Position numbers and translations under genes: made by a program | Assembly (NCBI GenBank): GCA_964621345.1 | Contig: CAZUON010000010.1 | Span: 19,128 to 83,127, forward strand | Origin: Glaciecola sp964621345 | GTDB taxonomy: Bacteria > Pseudomonadota > Gammaproteobacteria > Enterobacterales > Alteromonadaceae | Direction: 5' to 3' | Length of the DNA: 64,000 nt | Part shown: positions 51,443 through 60,422 of the stretch, in pieces | Position numbering within the stretch: the stretch's first letter is position 1 | Layout of the letters: the number at the start of each line of letters is the position of its first letter | The notes under the pieces: generated by a model | Told to the model about the DNA's origin: nothing | Databases searched by the model: none | The model's input: only the letters and a program-made list of their open reading frames with translations

Positions 51443-54076
51443 CTAGTTAGCCACGATGTTCACTAGGCGCCCAGGTACAACAATTACTTTGCGCACGGTT
51501 TTGCCATCGGTAAAGCTTTTGACGTTTTCGTGTGCTAACGCAAGCGCTTCAAGTGAGGCTTTGTCAATGTTGGCTGCGACGGTTAATTTTGCTCTAAGCT
51601 TACCGTTCACTTGCACAATAATTAGCTTTTCGTCTTCTACCATTGCACGTTTATCAGCAGTTGGCCAATCAGCGCTTTGTAAAGCATCGCTTTGACCTAG
51701 CAATGACCATAGCGCCTCACATATGTGTGGCGTAAATGGGTTTAGCATTTTTGTCAGCGCAACAACGCCCTCGTAAAAAACAGCCGCATCTTGCTCATCG
51801 TTGATTTCATATTTTTGCAAGGCATTGAGCAATTCCATCATCTTGGCAACTGCCGTATTAAAGGTTTGTCGACGTGCGACATCATCGGTAATTGACTCAA
51901 TTTTACTGTGAACTTCTTTACGTAGCGCTTTTTGCGTTTTTGTTAACGCAGATGCATCGATTGCAGCAAGCTGTTGTTGCATATTACGCTCTACAAACTC
52001 GCTCACCAAACGCCATAATCGGCGTAAAAAGCGATTGGCACCCTCTACACCAGATTCTATCCACTCTAGGTCTTGCTCAGGTGGAGCAGCAAACATGGTG
52101 TAAAGCCTAATGGTGTCTGCGCCATAAATGTCGATAACTTTTTGTGGGTCGATGCCGTTATTTTTAGACTTTGACATCTTAATCATGCCCGCGTATTCGA
52201 CGGCTTCACCACTTTCAATAACTTTTCCCCCTATGATGCGCCCTTTGTCGTCGCGCTCAATTTCAATGGAATCGGGTGCATGCCATATCTCTTTGCCATT
52301 ATCGGCTTTTGAATAAAACGCATTTGCTAATACCATGCCTTGGCAGAGTAAACGTTTAAAGGGTTCGTCGGAGTTTACCAAGCCCTCATCGCGCAGCAGT
52401 TTATGGAAAAAGCGAGCATATAGAAGATGCAAAATAGCATGTTCAATACCGCCAATGTATTGGTCTACTGGCAGCCAATAATTCGCTTCGTGCGGCGCTA
52501 ACATGGCATCAGATGGCGCTGATGCATAGCGTGCGTAGTACCAAGAGGACTCCATAAAGGTATCGAAGGTGTCGGTTTCACGTAGCATATTCACGCCGTT
52601 GTGCTGAGCTTTGGCCCACTCAGGATCAGCCTTTATTGGCGAGGTTACACCATCCATGACCACATCGGTGGGTAAACGTACGGGCAAATCTTGTTCAGCA
52701 ACTGGATGAGAATTTCCTTCTTCATCGTTAACAATGGGGATAGGTGCTCCCCAATAACGTTGGCGCGATACCCCCCAGTCTCGTAAACGATAGTTCACCG
52801 TCTTTTTGCCTTTGTTCATTGAGGCGAGCTTGTCGGCAATTGCGTTAAAGGCGTCTTCGAAGGACATACCCGAATATTCGCCCGAATTAATCACTGTATT
52901 TTTTTCGCAATATGCCGCTTTGCTGATGTCGGCATCGCCATCATCACTCTTAAACTCAACCACTTGCTTGATTGGAAGTGTGTATTTTGTCGCAAATTCC
53001 CAATCGCGTTGGTCATGTGCTGGTACCGACATGACCGCGCCGGAGCCATAGCCCATTAGTACAAAGTTAGCAATCCAAATAGGCATGGTGTCGCCGGTGA
53101 GAGGATGAATGGCGGTTAAACCAGTATCCATTCCAAGCTTTTCCATGGTCGCTAAATCGGCTTCGGCGGTCTTTGTGTTTTTACATTGTTCAATAAAATC
53201 GGCTACCTTTGGATTGTTTTCACCAACCGCTAACGCAATAGGGTGTTGTGCAGCAATAGCCAAATAGGTAGAACCATAGAGGGTATCAGGGCGTGTGGTA
53301 TATACTTCAATCTCGCTATAACCTGCACTTTGCTCTGACAAATCAAAACTAATATCTACCCCTTCCGAACGACCAATCCAGTTGCGCTGAGCAGTTTTAA
53401 CTTGTGCTGGCCAGTCGGGTAATTTATCTAAATCGCTGAGTAGTTGGTCGGCGTAATCAGTGATTTTTATAAACCACTGGGGGATTTCTTTTTGTTCAAC
53501 TAGAGCGCCCGAGCGCCAGCCGCGACCGTCTATGACCTGCTCATTTGCAAGCACTGTTTGGTCGATTGGGTCCCAATTTACGGTTGCATGTTTTTTGTAA
53601 ACTAAGCCCTTTTCAAACAAACGAGTGAAAAACCATTGCTCCCAGCGATAATACTCAGGATCGCAGGTGGTGACTTCGCGCCGCCAATCGTAGCCAAAAC
53701 CCAGGGCATTGAGTTGGCCTTTCATGTATTCGATATTTTGTAGTGTCCACTTTGCCGGCGCAGTTTTATTTTCTATTGCGGCATTTTCAGCAGGCAAACC
53801 AAAAGCATCCCAACCAATCGGCTGCAGTACATTTTTACCTTGCATACGCTGGAAACGGCTTACTACGTCACCAATGGTGTAGTTGCGCACATGCCCCATA
53901 TGCAAACGTCCACTGGGGTAGGGGAACATCGACATGCAATAATATTTTTCTTTGCTGTCATCTTGATTGGCTTCAAAGACTTTGCTTTGCTGCCAATGTG
54001 TTTGCGCGTGCGCTTCAATGCTCTGAGGGTCGTATTGGTGTTGCGTGCTGGCCGCATTTTCGTCGTAGCTAGACAT
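51443..54076 (-). CDS. leuS: leucyl-tRNA synthetase
   Basis: Class I synthetase with an editing domain. HIGH motif is HMGH in MFPYPSGRLHMGHVRNYTIG (~50-69). The CP1 editing domain (~225-415) has VYTTRPDTLYGSTYLAIA with the T-rich editing loop and GSGAVMSVPAHDQRDWEFA. The KMSKS loop is MIKMSKSKNNGIDP (~637). The C-terminal anticodon-binding and small domains are complete. The 877 residues match the usual 860. It starts the minus-strand cluster that ends with lipA. Confidence 0.97.
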   Translation of the reverse strand: MSSYDENAASTQHQYDPQSIEAHAQTHWQQSKVFEANQDDSKEKYYCMSMFPYPSGRLHMGHVRNYTIGDVVSRFQRMQGKNVLQPIGWDAFGLPAENAAIENKTAPAKWTLQNIEYMKGQLNALGFGYDWRREVTTCDPEYYRWEQWFFTRLFEKGLVYKKHATVNWDPIDQTVLANEQVIDGRGWRSGALVEQKEIPQWFIKITDYADQLLSDLDKLPDWPAQVKTAQRNWIGRSEGVDISFDLSEQSAGYSEIEVYTTRPDTLYGSTYLAIAAQHPIALAVGENNPKVADFIEQCKNTKTAEADLATMEKLGMDTGLTAIHPLTGDTMPIWIANFVLMGYGSGAVMSVPAHDQRDWEFATKYTLPIKQVVEFKSDDGDADISKAAYCEKNTVINSGEYSGMSFEDAFNAIADKLASMNKGKKTVNYRLRDWGVSRQRYWGAPIPIVNDEEGNSHPVAEQDLPVRLPTDVVMDGVTSPIKADPEWAKAQHNGVNMLRETDTFDTFMESSWYYARYASAPSDAMLAPHEANYWLPVDQYIGGIEHAILHLLYARFFHKLLRDEGLVNSDEPFKRLLCQGMVLANAFYSKADNGKEIWHAPDSIEIERDDKGRIIGGKVIESGEAVEYAGMIKMSKSKNNGIDPQKVIDIYGADTIRLYTMFAAPPEQDLEWIESGVEGANRFLRRLWRLVSEFVERNMQQQLAAIDASALTKTQKALRKEVHSKIESITDDVARRQTFNTAVAKMMELLNALQKYEINDEQDAAVFYEGVVALTKMLNPFTPHICEALWSLLGQSDALQSADWPTADKRAMVEDEKLIIVQVNGKLRAKLTVAANIDKASLEALALAHENVKSFTDGKTVRKVIVVPGRLVNIVAN

Positions 54077-54183
54077 CTATTTTGCGATTCTCATTTTTGG
54101 GATAACATTAGCCCTATAGAATACCTTGGCTAGCCCATACATCACAAGTTTTTATAGGCAGTAAACGTAGTCAATATAAATTT

Positions 54184-54224
54184 TTGCACGCTGGTAGCTG
54201 ATAATGAGATATAGTAGCGTGCAA
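54184..54224. repeat. 9-bp inverted repeat upstream of the Lon-like protease gene
   Basis: Arms ttgcacgct (54184-54192) and agcgtgcaa (54216-54224) are separated by 23 nt in the leuS/Lon-like divergent intergenic region, about 55 nt before the plus-strand start. Two half-sites three helical turns apart could be a repressor operator; no known consensus is matched. Confidence 0.4.
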
Positions 54225-54278
54225 TAAATCATAGTATAGCCTGTTTCAGTAAACCTTAACCTTCATAAAAGCCGATAT

Positions 54279-56681
54279 ATGACAATAAAAGACGTTGCCC
54301 AAAGCACGCGCCTCTCACATGAACAACTCTCCGCACGCATTTCGCTTTCGGATGTCGCTACAAGTGCAGACACCGAACTAAATGTGTCAGACCTTTTAAT
54401 CGGGCAAGAGCGTGCTAAACGTGCGTTTGAATTTGGTTTAGGCGTGAACTCTCCTGGCTACAACATGTATGTTATGGGTGAGCAGGCGACCGGGCGTTAC
54501 ACGCTTATAAAAGAATATATTGAAAAACACACATCGGCGCAGAACGAGCTTTACGATTGGTTGTATTTAAACAATTTGGAAAACGAGCGTGAACCTAAGG
54601 TATTGCGTTTACCGGCGGGAGACAGCGCTGAATTTGTCCGCGACATCGAAACCTTCATTGACGAGGTGATGGCTACGTTCCCAGCGTCTTACGAAAATCC
54701 TGGTTATCAGAGAAGAAAAGCTGCGATTACGCGGCATTTTGAGCAAAAATACGATAAAGCCATCGACCAAGTTGAAAAACTCGCTTTTCAAAAAGGAATA
54801 GCCTTAGTTGAAGAGGGTAACAACGTGAGCTTTGCGCCAATCGTAGAGGGAAAGCCTGTAAGCGATGCAGATTTTTCAAGGCAATCAGACCAAACTAGAG
54901 AACATTACTACGAGTTAATCGATGCTTTAGAAGTTACTCTGACCGAGGCCTTACTTGAATTGCCAGGTTGGCAGCGTGAGTCAGCTGAACAACAAAAAGC
55001 GTTGAAAATCGAAATGGCAGAGCAGGGGATCCGCCCGCTGATCAAAAATTTAGAGCAGAAACACAATAATAACATTCCGATTTTAAAATACTTAAAACAA
55101 CTAAAATCGCACATAGTCGACACCGTGATTGAAACACTTTCAGAAGAGCATAAAGACGATAAACAAGACGAGTTTGACCGCCGCGATATGCTCATCGACA
55201 TGTATTCACCCAATTGTATGGTGAGCAATAAACCTCAAGCGCAAGCGCCTTTGATTTATGAGGCAAATCCAAGCTATCAGAATTTGTTTGGTAAAATTGA
55301 ATATACCAGTGTGCAAGGTTCTGTCTACACAAACTATCGCATGATTACCGCGGGCGCATTGCATCGTGCAAACGGCGGTTATTTAGTGCTTGATGCAGAC
55401 AAGCTGTTGTCGCAAGCCCATGTATGGGAAGCGTTGAAATTGGCACTTAAGTTTGGTCGTATAAAGTTGGAATTGCCGCAACAAGAAGTAGGCATGGTCA
55501 ACTCAATTACGCAGACCCCTGAACCAATGGATTTAAGCTGTAAGCTAATATTGTTAGGCTCGCGAGATTTATATTACGCACTCGTAGACTACGATCATGA
55601 GTTTCCGGAGCTGTTTAGAGTGTTAGTCGATTTCGAAAATGAAATTGACGTTAATCCTCACAATTTACAACACTTTGTTGCGCGTATTACCAAAGAAGCC
55701 CATTCACTTGGTTTACAATCAATCTCGCAGGACGCCGCAGAAAAACTGATCCAACAAAGTCTTAAAATTGCTGAGCACCAAAGCAAGCTTAGCGCCCGTT
55801 TTGCCGATATTTTAGAGCTAATACACGAGGCAAAATATTTTTGCGACCTCGCCCAGCGCACAGATTTGTTATTGGTCGATATTGAAGCCGCTCTTAGCGC
55901 CAAGAAAATGCGTACCGGACGCGTGGCTGATAACTTCCTGCAAGATATTCAAGAGGGTCACGTACTTATCACCACGGGTGGAGACGCTGTGGGTACGCTA
56001 AATGGTTTAACTGTATTAGAGGTTGGCGATACTGCCTTTGGCACACCTGCAAGAGTTACTGCCACCGTATACGCTGGTAGCAGTGGTGTGGTAGATATTG
56101 AAAGAGAAGTTGAGTTAGGTCAGTCGATTCACTCTAAAGGCGTATTGCTACTTACCGGTTATTTAGGTAATAAATATGCGCAGGACTTCCCCTTGACCTT
56201 GTCTGCTAACATTGCCCTTGAGCAGTCGTATGGATATATCGATGGGGACAGTGCGTCTTTAGGAGAGTTGATTGCGCTAATTTCGGCCTTGACCGATATT
56301 CCCTTGAAACAAAGTGTCGCCATCACCGGTTCAATTAACCAATTGGGCGAAGTGCAAGCGGTAGGTGGTATTAATGAAAAAATTGAAGGCTATTTTCAAT
56401 TATGTAAAAGCCGCACCTTATGTGGCGAGCAAGGTGTCATTATTCCGTACTCAAATCGCGTGAACTTGATGTTAAGTGATGAAGTTATCAATGCAGTTCG
56501 AGAAAGACGTTTTCACATCTATACAGTGGATAATGTGGATCAAGCGCTCAGCATAATGACGGGTAAAGTCGCGGGTGTATTGAATAGCCGTGGCAGATTT
56601 CCTAAACATTCAGTACATGAGCGAGCGGTGCATCGCTTATTCTCGATTTATGCAACTGTCAATGGTGGCCACGACGATTAG
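54279..56681 (+). CDS. Lon-like ATP-dependent protease (AAA_32 + Lon_C, LonB/YcbZ type)
   Basis: The 800-residue protein has an AAA_32-type N-terminus with QERAKRAFEFGLGVNSPGYN and a P-loop-like GEQATGRYTLIKEYIEK, in which Arg stands where Walker A Lys is expected. An inserted helical coiled-coil region (about 120-300) follows, then the sensor/Walker B area HRANGGYLVLDADKLLSQAH. The C-terminal Lon proteolytic domain has the Ser-Lys dyad: Ser in YIDGDSASLGELIALISALT and Lys in GGINEKIEGYFQLCK. E. coli YcbZ is a relative. Role in protein quality control is inferred. It is monocistronic. Confidence 0.9.
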   Translation: MTIKDVAQSTRLSHEQLSARISLSDVATSADTELNVSDLLIGQERAKRAFEFGLGVNSPGYNMYVMGEQATGRYTLIKEYIEKHTSAQNELYDWLYLNNLENEREPKVLRLPAGDSAEFVRDIETFIDEVMATFPASYENPGYQRRKAAITRHFEQKYDKAIDQVEKLAFQKGIALVEEGNNVSFAPIVEGKPVSDADFSRQSDQTREHYYELIDALEVTLTEALLELPGWQRESAEQQKALKIEMAEQGIRPLIKNLEQKHNNNIPILKYLKQLKSHIVDTVIETLSEEHKDDKQDEFDRRDMLIDMYSPNCMVSNKPQAQAPLIYEANPSYQNLFGKIEYTSVQGSVYTNYRMITAGALHRANGGYLVLDADKLLSQAHVWEALKLALKFGRIKLELPQQEVGMVNSITQTPEPMDLSCKLILLGSRDLYYALVDYDHEFPELFRVLVDFENEIDVNPHNLQHFVARITKEAHSLGLQSISQDAAEKLIQQSLKIAEHQSKLSARFADILELIHEAKYFCDLAQRTDLLLVDIEAALSAKKMRTGRVADNFLQDIQEGHVLITTGGDAVGTLNGLTVLEVGDTAFGTPARVTATVYAGSSGVVDIEREVELGQSIHSKGVLLLTGYLGNKYAQDFPLTLSANIALEQSYGYIDGDSASLGELIALISALTDIPLKQSVAITGSINQLGEVQAVGGINEKIEGYFQLCKSRTLCGEQGVIIPYSNRVNLMLSDEVINAVRERRFHIYTVDNVDQALSIMTGKVAGVLNSRGRFPKHSVHERAVHRLFSIYATVNGGHDD

Positions 56682-56733
56682 CGCGGCCACGTGCATTTAT
56701 TAACCGTTTGCGATGCGAGTTGTTTGCTTGCAG

Positions 56734-57495
56734 TTACTTAGGAGGCATTCTCAAGCCGCCATCAAGGCGAATAGTTTCTGCGTTTAGGTATTTGTTCTCA
56801 AAAATATGTAGTACGAGCTTCGCGAACTCTTCTGGTAAGCCCAAGCGTTTTGGAAATTGTACGTTTGCCGATAGTGCATCTTGTACTTTTTCCGGCATAG
56901 CTAGCAACATTGGCGTACCCATAACCCCCGGCGCAATAGTATTGACGCGAATACCTAAAGGTGCTAAGTCTCGTGCCATGGGTAAACAAAGACCAATAAT
57001 GCCGCCTTTACTTGCCGCATACGCTGTTTGCCCAATTTGACCTTCGTAACCTGCAACTGATGCGGTATTGATAATGACGCCGCGCTCACCGTTGTCATCT
57101 TCGTTCTTCGCGAAGTGAGATGCGGCAACTCTTGCAACATTAAATGAACCAACTAGGTTGATATTAATGACTTTTGCAAAGTCACCCAACGGCATGGGAT
57201 TTCCCTCTCTGTCGAGGCTGCGTTTGGCGGGGGCAATACCCGCACAGTTTACGCATAGTCTTATATTAGTGCGGTCTGCAAACACTTGTTTTATGGTATC
57301 GTCGACGGCCTGCTCACTGGTTACATCGATTTGGTAAAAGCTACATTGTTCACTCCCAAACTCTGCAATGCGTGCCTCACCAGCTTCCTCGTTAATATCG
57401 AGCATAGCAACATGCCAGCCAGCCTCGATGAGCTTTTTACTTGTGGCATAGCCTAAGCCTGAACAGCCACCCGTTACAATTGCAGTTGTTAGCAT
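56734..57495 (-). CDS. short-chain dehydrogenase, HSD10-type 3-hydroxyacyl-CoA dehydrogenase
   Basis: A classical SDR of 253 residues. The NAD-binding motif is TGGCSGLGYATSK (~8-20), the NAG-like motif is VNCAGIAPAKR, and the catalytic Ser-Tyr-Lys is in IINTASVAGYEGQIGQTAYA / ASKGGIIG. The end, LNAETIRLDGGLRMPPK, and the stretch GQTAYAASKGGIIGLCLPMA closely follow mitochondrial 17-beta-HSD10 and its bacterial relatives, which oxidise 3-hydroxyacyl-CoA. A role in fatty-acid or branched-chain degradation is therefore likely. The gene is convergent with the Lon-like gene and 21 nt from the yhbY stop. Confidence 0.88.
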   Translation of the reverse strand: MLTTAIVTGGCSGLGYATSKKLIEAGWHVAMLDINEEAGEARIAEFGSEQCSFYQIDVTSEQAVDDTIKQVFADRTNIRLCVNCAGIAPAKRSLDREGNPMPLGDFAKVININLVGSFNVARVAASHFAKNEDDNGERGVIINTASVAGYEGQIGQTAYAASKGGIIGLCLPMARDLAPLGIRVNTIAPGVMGTPMLLAMPEKVQDALSANVQFPKRLGLPEEFAKLVLHIFENKYLNAETIRLDGGLRMPPK

Positions 57496-57516
57496 AATGG
57501 GGTCTCCTGAGCTTGC

Positions 57517-57813
57517 TTAGCGGCGAGGTAGGGTGATTTTACTGTCTTCACTTGGTTTATAGATAACCAGAACATGTCCGATAGTTTGCACTTTGTGTGC
57601 TTTTGTTTCGCCCACAATTGCATCCATAATGAGGGCCTTTTCTTCACGGTCATCCGATGGCACTTTTACTTTAATTAACTCGTGATGCTTGAGTGCATTT
57701 TCGATTTCAGCGACAACGCCTTCAGTTAGTCCGTTACCACCAAGTTGCACGACTGGCTTGAGAGGATGGGCTAAGCCTTTTAAATACTGCTTCTGCTTTG
57801 TTGTTAAATTCAT
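57517..57813 (-). CDS. yhbY: ribosome assembly RNA-binding protein YhbY (CRS1-YhbY/CRM domain)
   Basis: The 98-residue protein is one CRM domain: LTTKQKQYLKGLAHPLKPVV, QLGGNGLTEGVVAEIENALK, HHELIKVKVPSDDREEKALI, then QTIGHVLVIYKPSED. The GxxG loop (GGNG) is the RNA-binding element; YhbY associates with pre-50S particles. In most gammaproteobacteria it is divergent from rlmE-ftsH; here rlmE is missing and ftsH is 517 nt away. Confidence 0.95.
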   Translation of the reverse strand: MNLTTKQKQYLKGLAHPLKPVVQLGGNGLTEGVVAEIENALKHHELIKVKVPSDDREEKALIMDAIVGETKAHKVQTIGHVLVIYKPSEDSKITLPRR

Positions 57814-58330
57814 GAACCTGACTAATTTTTAAAAGAATAATTGAGCTTGTTTGACACTTGCAGCGACTTATTCGCTTTTTAGATGTTAACAAACCTTGAA
57901 TTCCAGCATTCTACCTTCACTTATATAGCAATGCGACATTTGTAACCGTATTAAACACAATTATTTGACGCATTGTGATGTATTGTGGAAACAAACGGGC
58001 CCTAGTACAGCATTATTATCCATTTGTTTTTGCTATTATGATTTTGTGAAAGTAAGGTTAAATCAAGCTGTTAGGTCACTCGTGGAGGTTTTTTTTTACA
58101 CTTGTTTATACACTTTACTTTTATTTTCAAAGTGTGAGTGAGCAAATTTACGTTGAGCAACGTAATTTAATAGAACAAAAACAACAGCATTCAATCAAGT
58201 TTGGCTATCGTCACATTGATAGGTGGTTGGTGGCGTAGCTAGGCAATATATAGTAGTCTTAAGTGTGGTCGTTAAAATGGCGAATCACATCCAAATTTTA
58301 AATAAGCTTATTGATTAGAGGTAAGTAGCG
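57814..58330. other. 517-nt divergent intergenic region between yhbY and ftsH, no rlmE
   Basis: No protein longer than a few dozen residues is encoded on either strand, and rlmE blocks (such as DLGAAPGGWSQ) are absent. It contains an 18-nt palindrome, ttacgttgagcaacgtaa (58148-58165), AT-rich stretches likely to include the yhbY and ftsH promoters, and a poly-T tract (58090-58098). I cannot assign a heat-shock promoter. Confidence 0.6.
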
Positions 58331-60265
58331 TTGAGCGATATGGCAAAAAATCTCATCTTGTGGTTATTCATAGCAGTCGTGCTAATGATGGTTTTCAAGA
58401 ATTTTTCTGGACAGGAAACCGTCAGAGCACAAACTGACTACACCACCTTCATAACCGAAGTGGAGCGCGGGGACATTCGCGAGGTCACTATAAGTCAAAA
58501 TGAAATCAAAGGCCTAAAGCGCAACGGCGAACCTTTTGTGACTTACATTCCATACCGAGACGACCAATTAATGTCGGATTTGGTGAAAAATGACGTTAAG
58601 GTATTTGGTCAGGAGCCAGAGCAAACAAATTGGCTTGCTCAAATCTTTATTTCTTGGTTCCCAATGTTGCTATTGATTGGTGTATGGATATTCTTTATGC
58701 GTCAAATGCAAGGTGGGGGTGGGCGAGGGGCTATGTCCTTCGGTAAAAGTAAAGCTAAGCTTCTAAATGAAGAGCAGATCAAAACCACGTTTGCAGATGT
58801 TGCGGGTTGCGACGAAGCAAAGGAAGACGTAACCGAGCTTGTTGACTTTCTACGTGACCCTACCAAATTTCAAAAATTAGGTGGCAAAATCCCCAAAGGC
58901 ATCTTGATGGTGGGGCCGCCAGGAACGGGTAAAACTTTACTTGCCAAAGCCATTGCCGGTGAAGCAAAAGTGCCGTTCTTTGCGATATCAGGTTCAGATT
59001 TTGTTGAGATGTTCGTTGGTGTCGGTGCATCTCGTGTACGTGACATGTTTGAGCAAGCAAAAAAATCTTCACCGTGTATTATCTTTATCGACGAGATTGA
59101 TGCAGTAGGTCGCCAACGTGGCGCTGGTTTAGGCGGTGGGCACGATGAACGTGAACAAACGCTTAACCAAATGCTAGTAGAAATGGATGGCTTTGAAGGT
59201 CATGAGGGCATCATAGTGATTGCTGCGACTAACCGTCCAGACGTACTTGACCCTGCGTTATTGCGCCCTGGTCGTTTTGACCGACAAGTAGTTGTTGGTT
59301 TACCGGACATCCGTGGCCGTGAACAAATATTAAAAGTGCATATGCGTAAAGTGCCATTAGGCGACGATGTGGAAGCATCGGTAATTGCTCGAGGTACACC
59401 AGGATTCTCTGGTGCAGATTTAGCCAACTTGGTCAATGAGGCTGCGTTGTTCGCTGCCAGAACGAATCGTCGTGTAGTATCGATGGAGGAGTTCGATAAA
59501 GCCAAAGACAAGATAATGATGGGCGCTGAACGTAAGTCCATGGTAATGACCGAAGAAGAAAAAACTATGACGGCTTACCACGAGGCTGGGCACGCTATTG
59601 TTGGTCGACTTGTGCCAGAGCATGACCCTGTTTATAAAGTGTCTATTATTCCTCGCGGACGAGCGCTCGGTGTTACCATGTACCTGCCAGAGCAAGATCG
59701 TGTTAGTTACAACAAGCGCCATCTCGAAAGTATGATATCTAGTTTGTACGGTGGGCGTCTGGCTGAAGAAATTATTTACGGCGAAGAAATGGTAACAACA
59801 GGTGCGTCAAATGATATAGAACGTGCTACCGACATCGCTAAGAAGATGGTTACTCAATGGGGCTTGTCGTCGAAGCTAGGAGCACAGTTATTTGCTGAAG
59901 AAGAAGGTCAAGTATTTTTAGGTCGCTCAATGAGTAAATCATCGAGCATGTCTGACGAAACAGCACGTATTATCGACTCTGAAATTAAGCTATTAATTGA
60001 TAGAAACTACCAGCGAGCAGAGAAAATGTTACGCGACAATATGGACATACTCCACGCGATGAAAGATGCGTTGATGAAGTATGAGACCATTGACGCCAGA
60101 CAAATCGACGATCTCATGGCAAGAAGAGAGGTTCGTCAGCCTGCCGATTGGGACAAAGATGACCGTTCAAATTCTACCCCACCATCTGGCGGTGAGAAAC
60201 TAGACGTTGGTCGTGAAGATGAACCAAAAGCTGACGGCGAAGGTGAAACAACGCCATCAAGCTAG
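58331..60265 (+). CDS. ftsH: ATP-dependent zinc metalloprotease FtsH
   Basis: Membrane-anchored AAA+ protease that degrades LpxC, sigma-32 and misassembled membrane proteins. Two membrane segments (~7-25 and ~100-120) flank a periplasmic domain; Walker A GPPGTGKT (~195), Walker B IIFIDEIDAVG, second-region-of-homology ATNRPDVLDPALLRPGRFDR and HEAGH zinc motif (~418) are intact. The start is TTG at 58331 (MSDMAKN), placed 9 nt after agaggt; the internal ATG at 58340 is too far from it. The C-terminal ~45 residues are acidic and disordered. folP and glmM follow after a terminator. Confidence 0.97.
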   Translation: MSDMAKNLILWLFIAVVLMMVFKNFSGQETVRAQTDYTTFITEVERGDIREVTISQNEIKGLKRNGEPFVTYIPYRDDQLMSDLVKNDVKVFGQEPEQTNWLAQIFISWFPMLLLIGVWIFFMRQMQGGGGRGAMSFGKSKAKLLNEEQIKTTFADVAGCDEAKEDVTELVDFLRDPTKFQKLGGKIPKGILMVGPPGTGKTLLAKAIAGEAKVPFFAISGSDFVEMFVGVGASRVRDMFEQAKKSSPCIIFIDEIDAVGRQRGAGLGGGHDEREQTLNQMLVEMDGFEGHEGIIVIAATNRPDVLDPALLRPGRFDRQVVVGLPDIRGREQILKVHMRKVPLGDDVEASVIARGTPGFSGADLANLVNEAALFAARTNRRVVSMEEFDKAKDKIMMGAERKSMVMTEEEKTMTAYHEAGHAIVGRLVPEHDPVYKVSIIPRGRALGVTMYLPEQDRVSYNKRHLESMISSLYGGRLAEEIIYGEEMVTTGASNDIERATDIAKKMVTQWGLSSKLGAQLFAEEEGQVFLGRSMSKSSSMSDETARIIDSEIKLLIDRNYQRAEKMLRDNMDILHAMKDALMKYETIDARQIDDLMARREVRQPADWDKDDRSNSTPPSGGEKLDVGREDEPKADGEGETTPSS

Positions 60266-60281
60266 TCATAACATGATGTAT

Positions 60282-60310
60282 AAAACACCGACTTCTTAGT
60301 CGGTGTTTTT
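60282..60310 (+). terminator. rho-independent terminator after ftsH
   Basis: Stem aaaacaccgact (60282-60293) and agtcggtgtttt (60298-60309), 12 bp with loop tctt, ends in a T run. It separates ftsH from folP, which should therefore have its own promoter in the 113 nt that follow. Confidence 0.9.
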
Positions 60311-60422
60311 GTTTGTAACGCCCTTCAGCCAATTCGTTTTTAATTTTTACTAGTGTGAGTATTAATTTTTATCGCAATTACGTTATGATTAGCGCTAGCT
60401 TTGTTGTTGGGGCAATCAACAG

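Noticed and set aside
56682..56733. GC-rich sequence with gcggccac as a terminator between the Lon-like gene and the dehydrogenase gene
   Set aside because: The partial repeats do not form a good stem and there is no T run.
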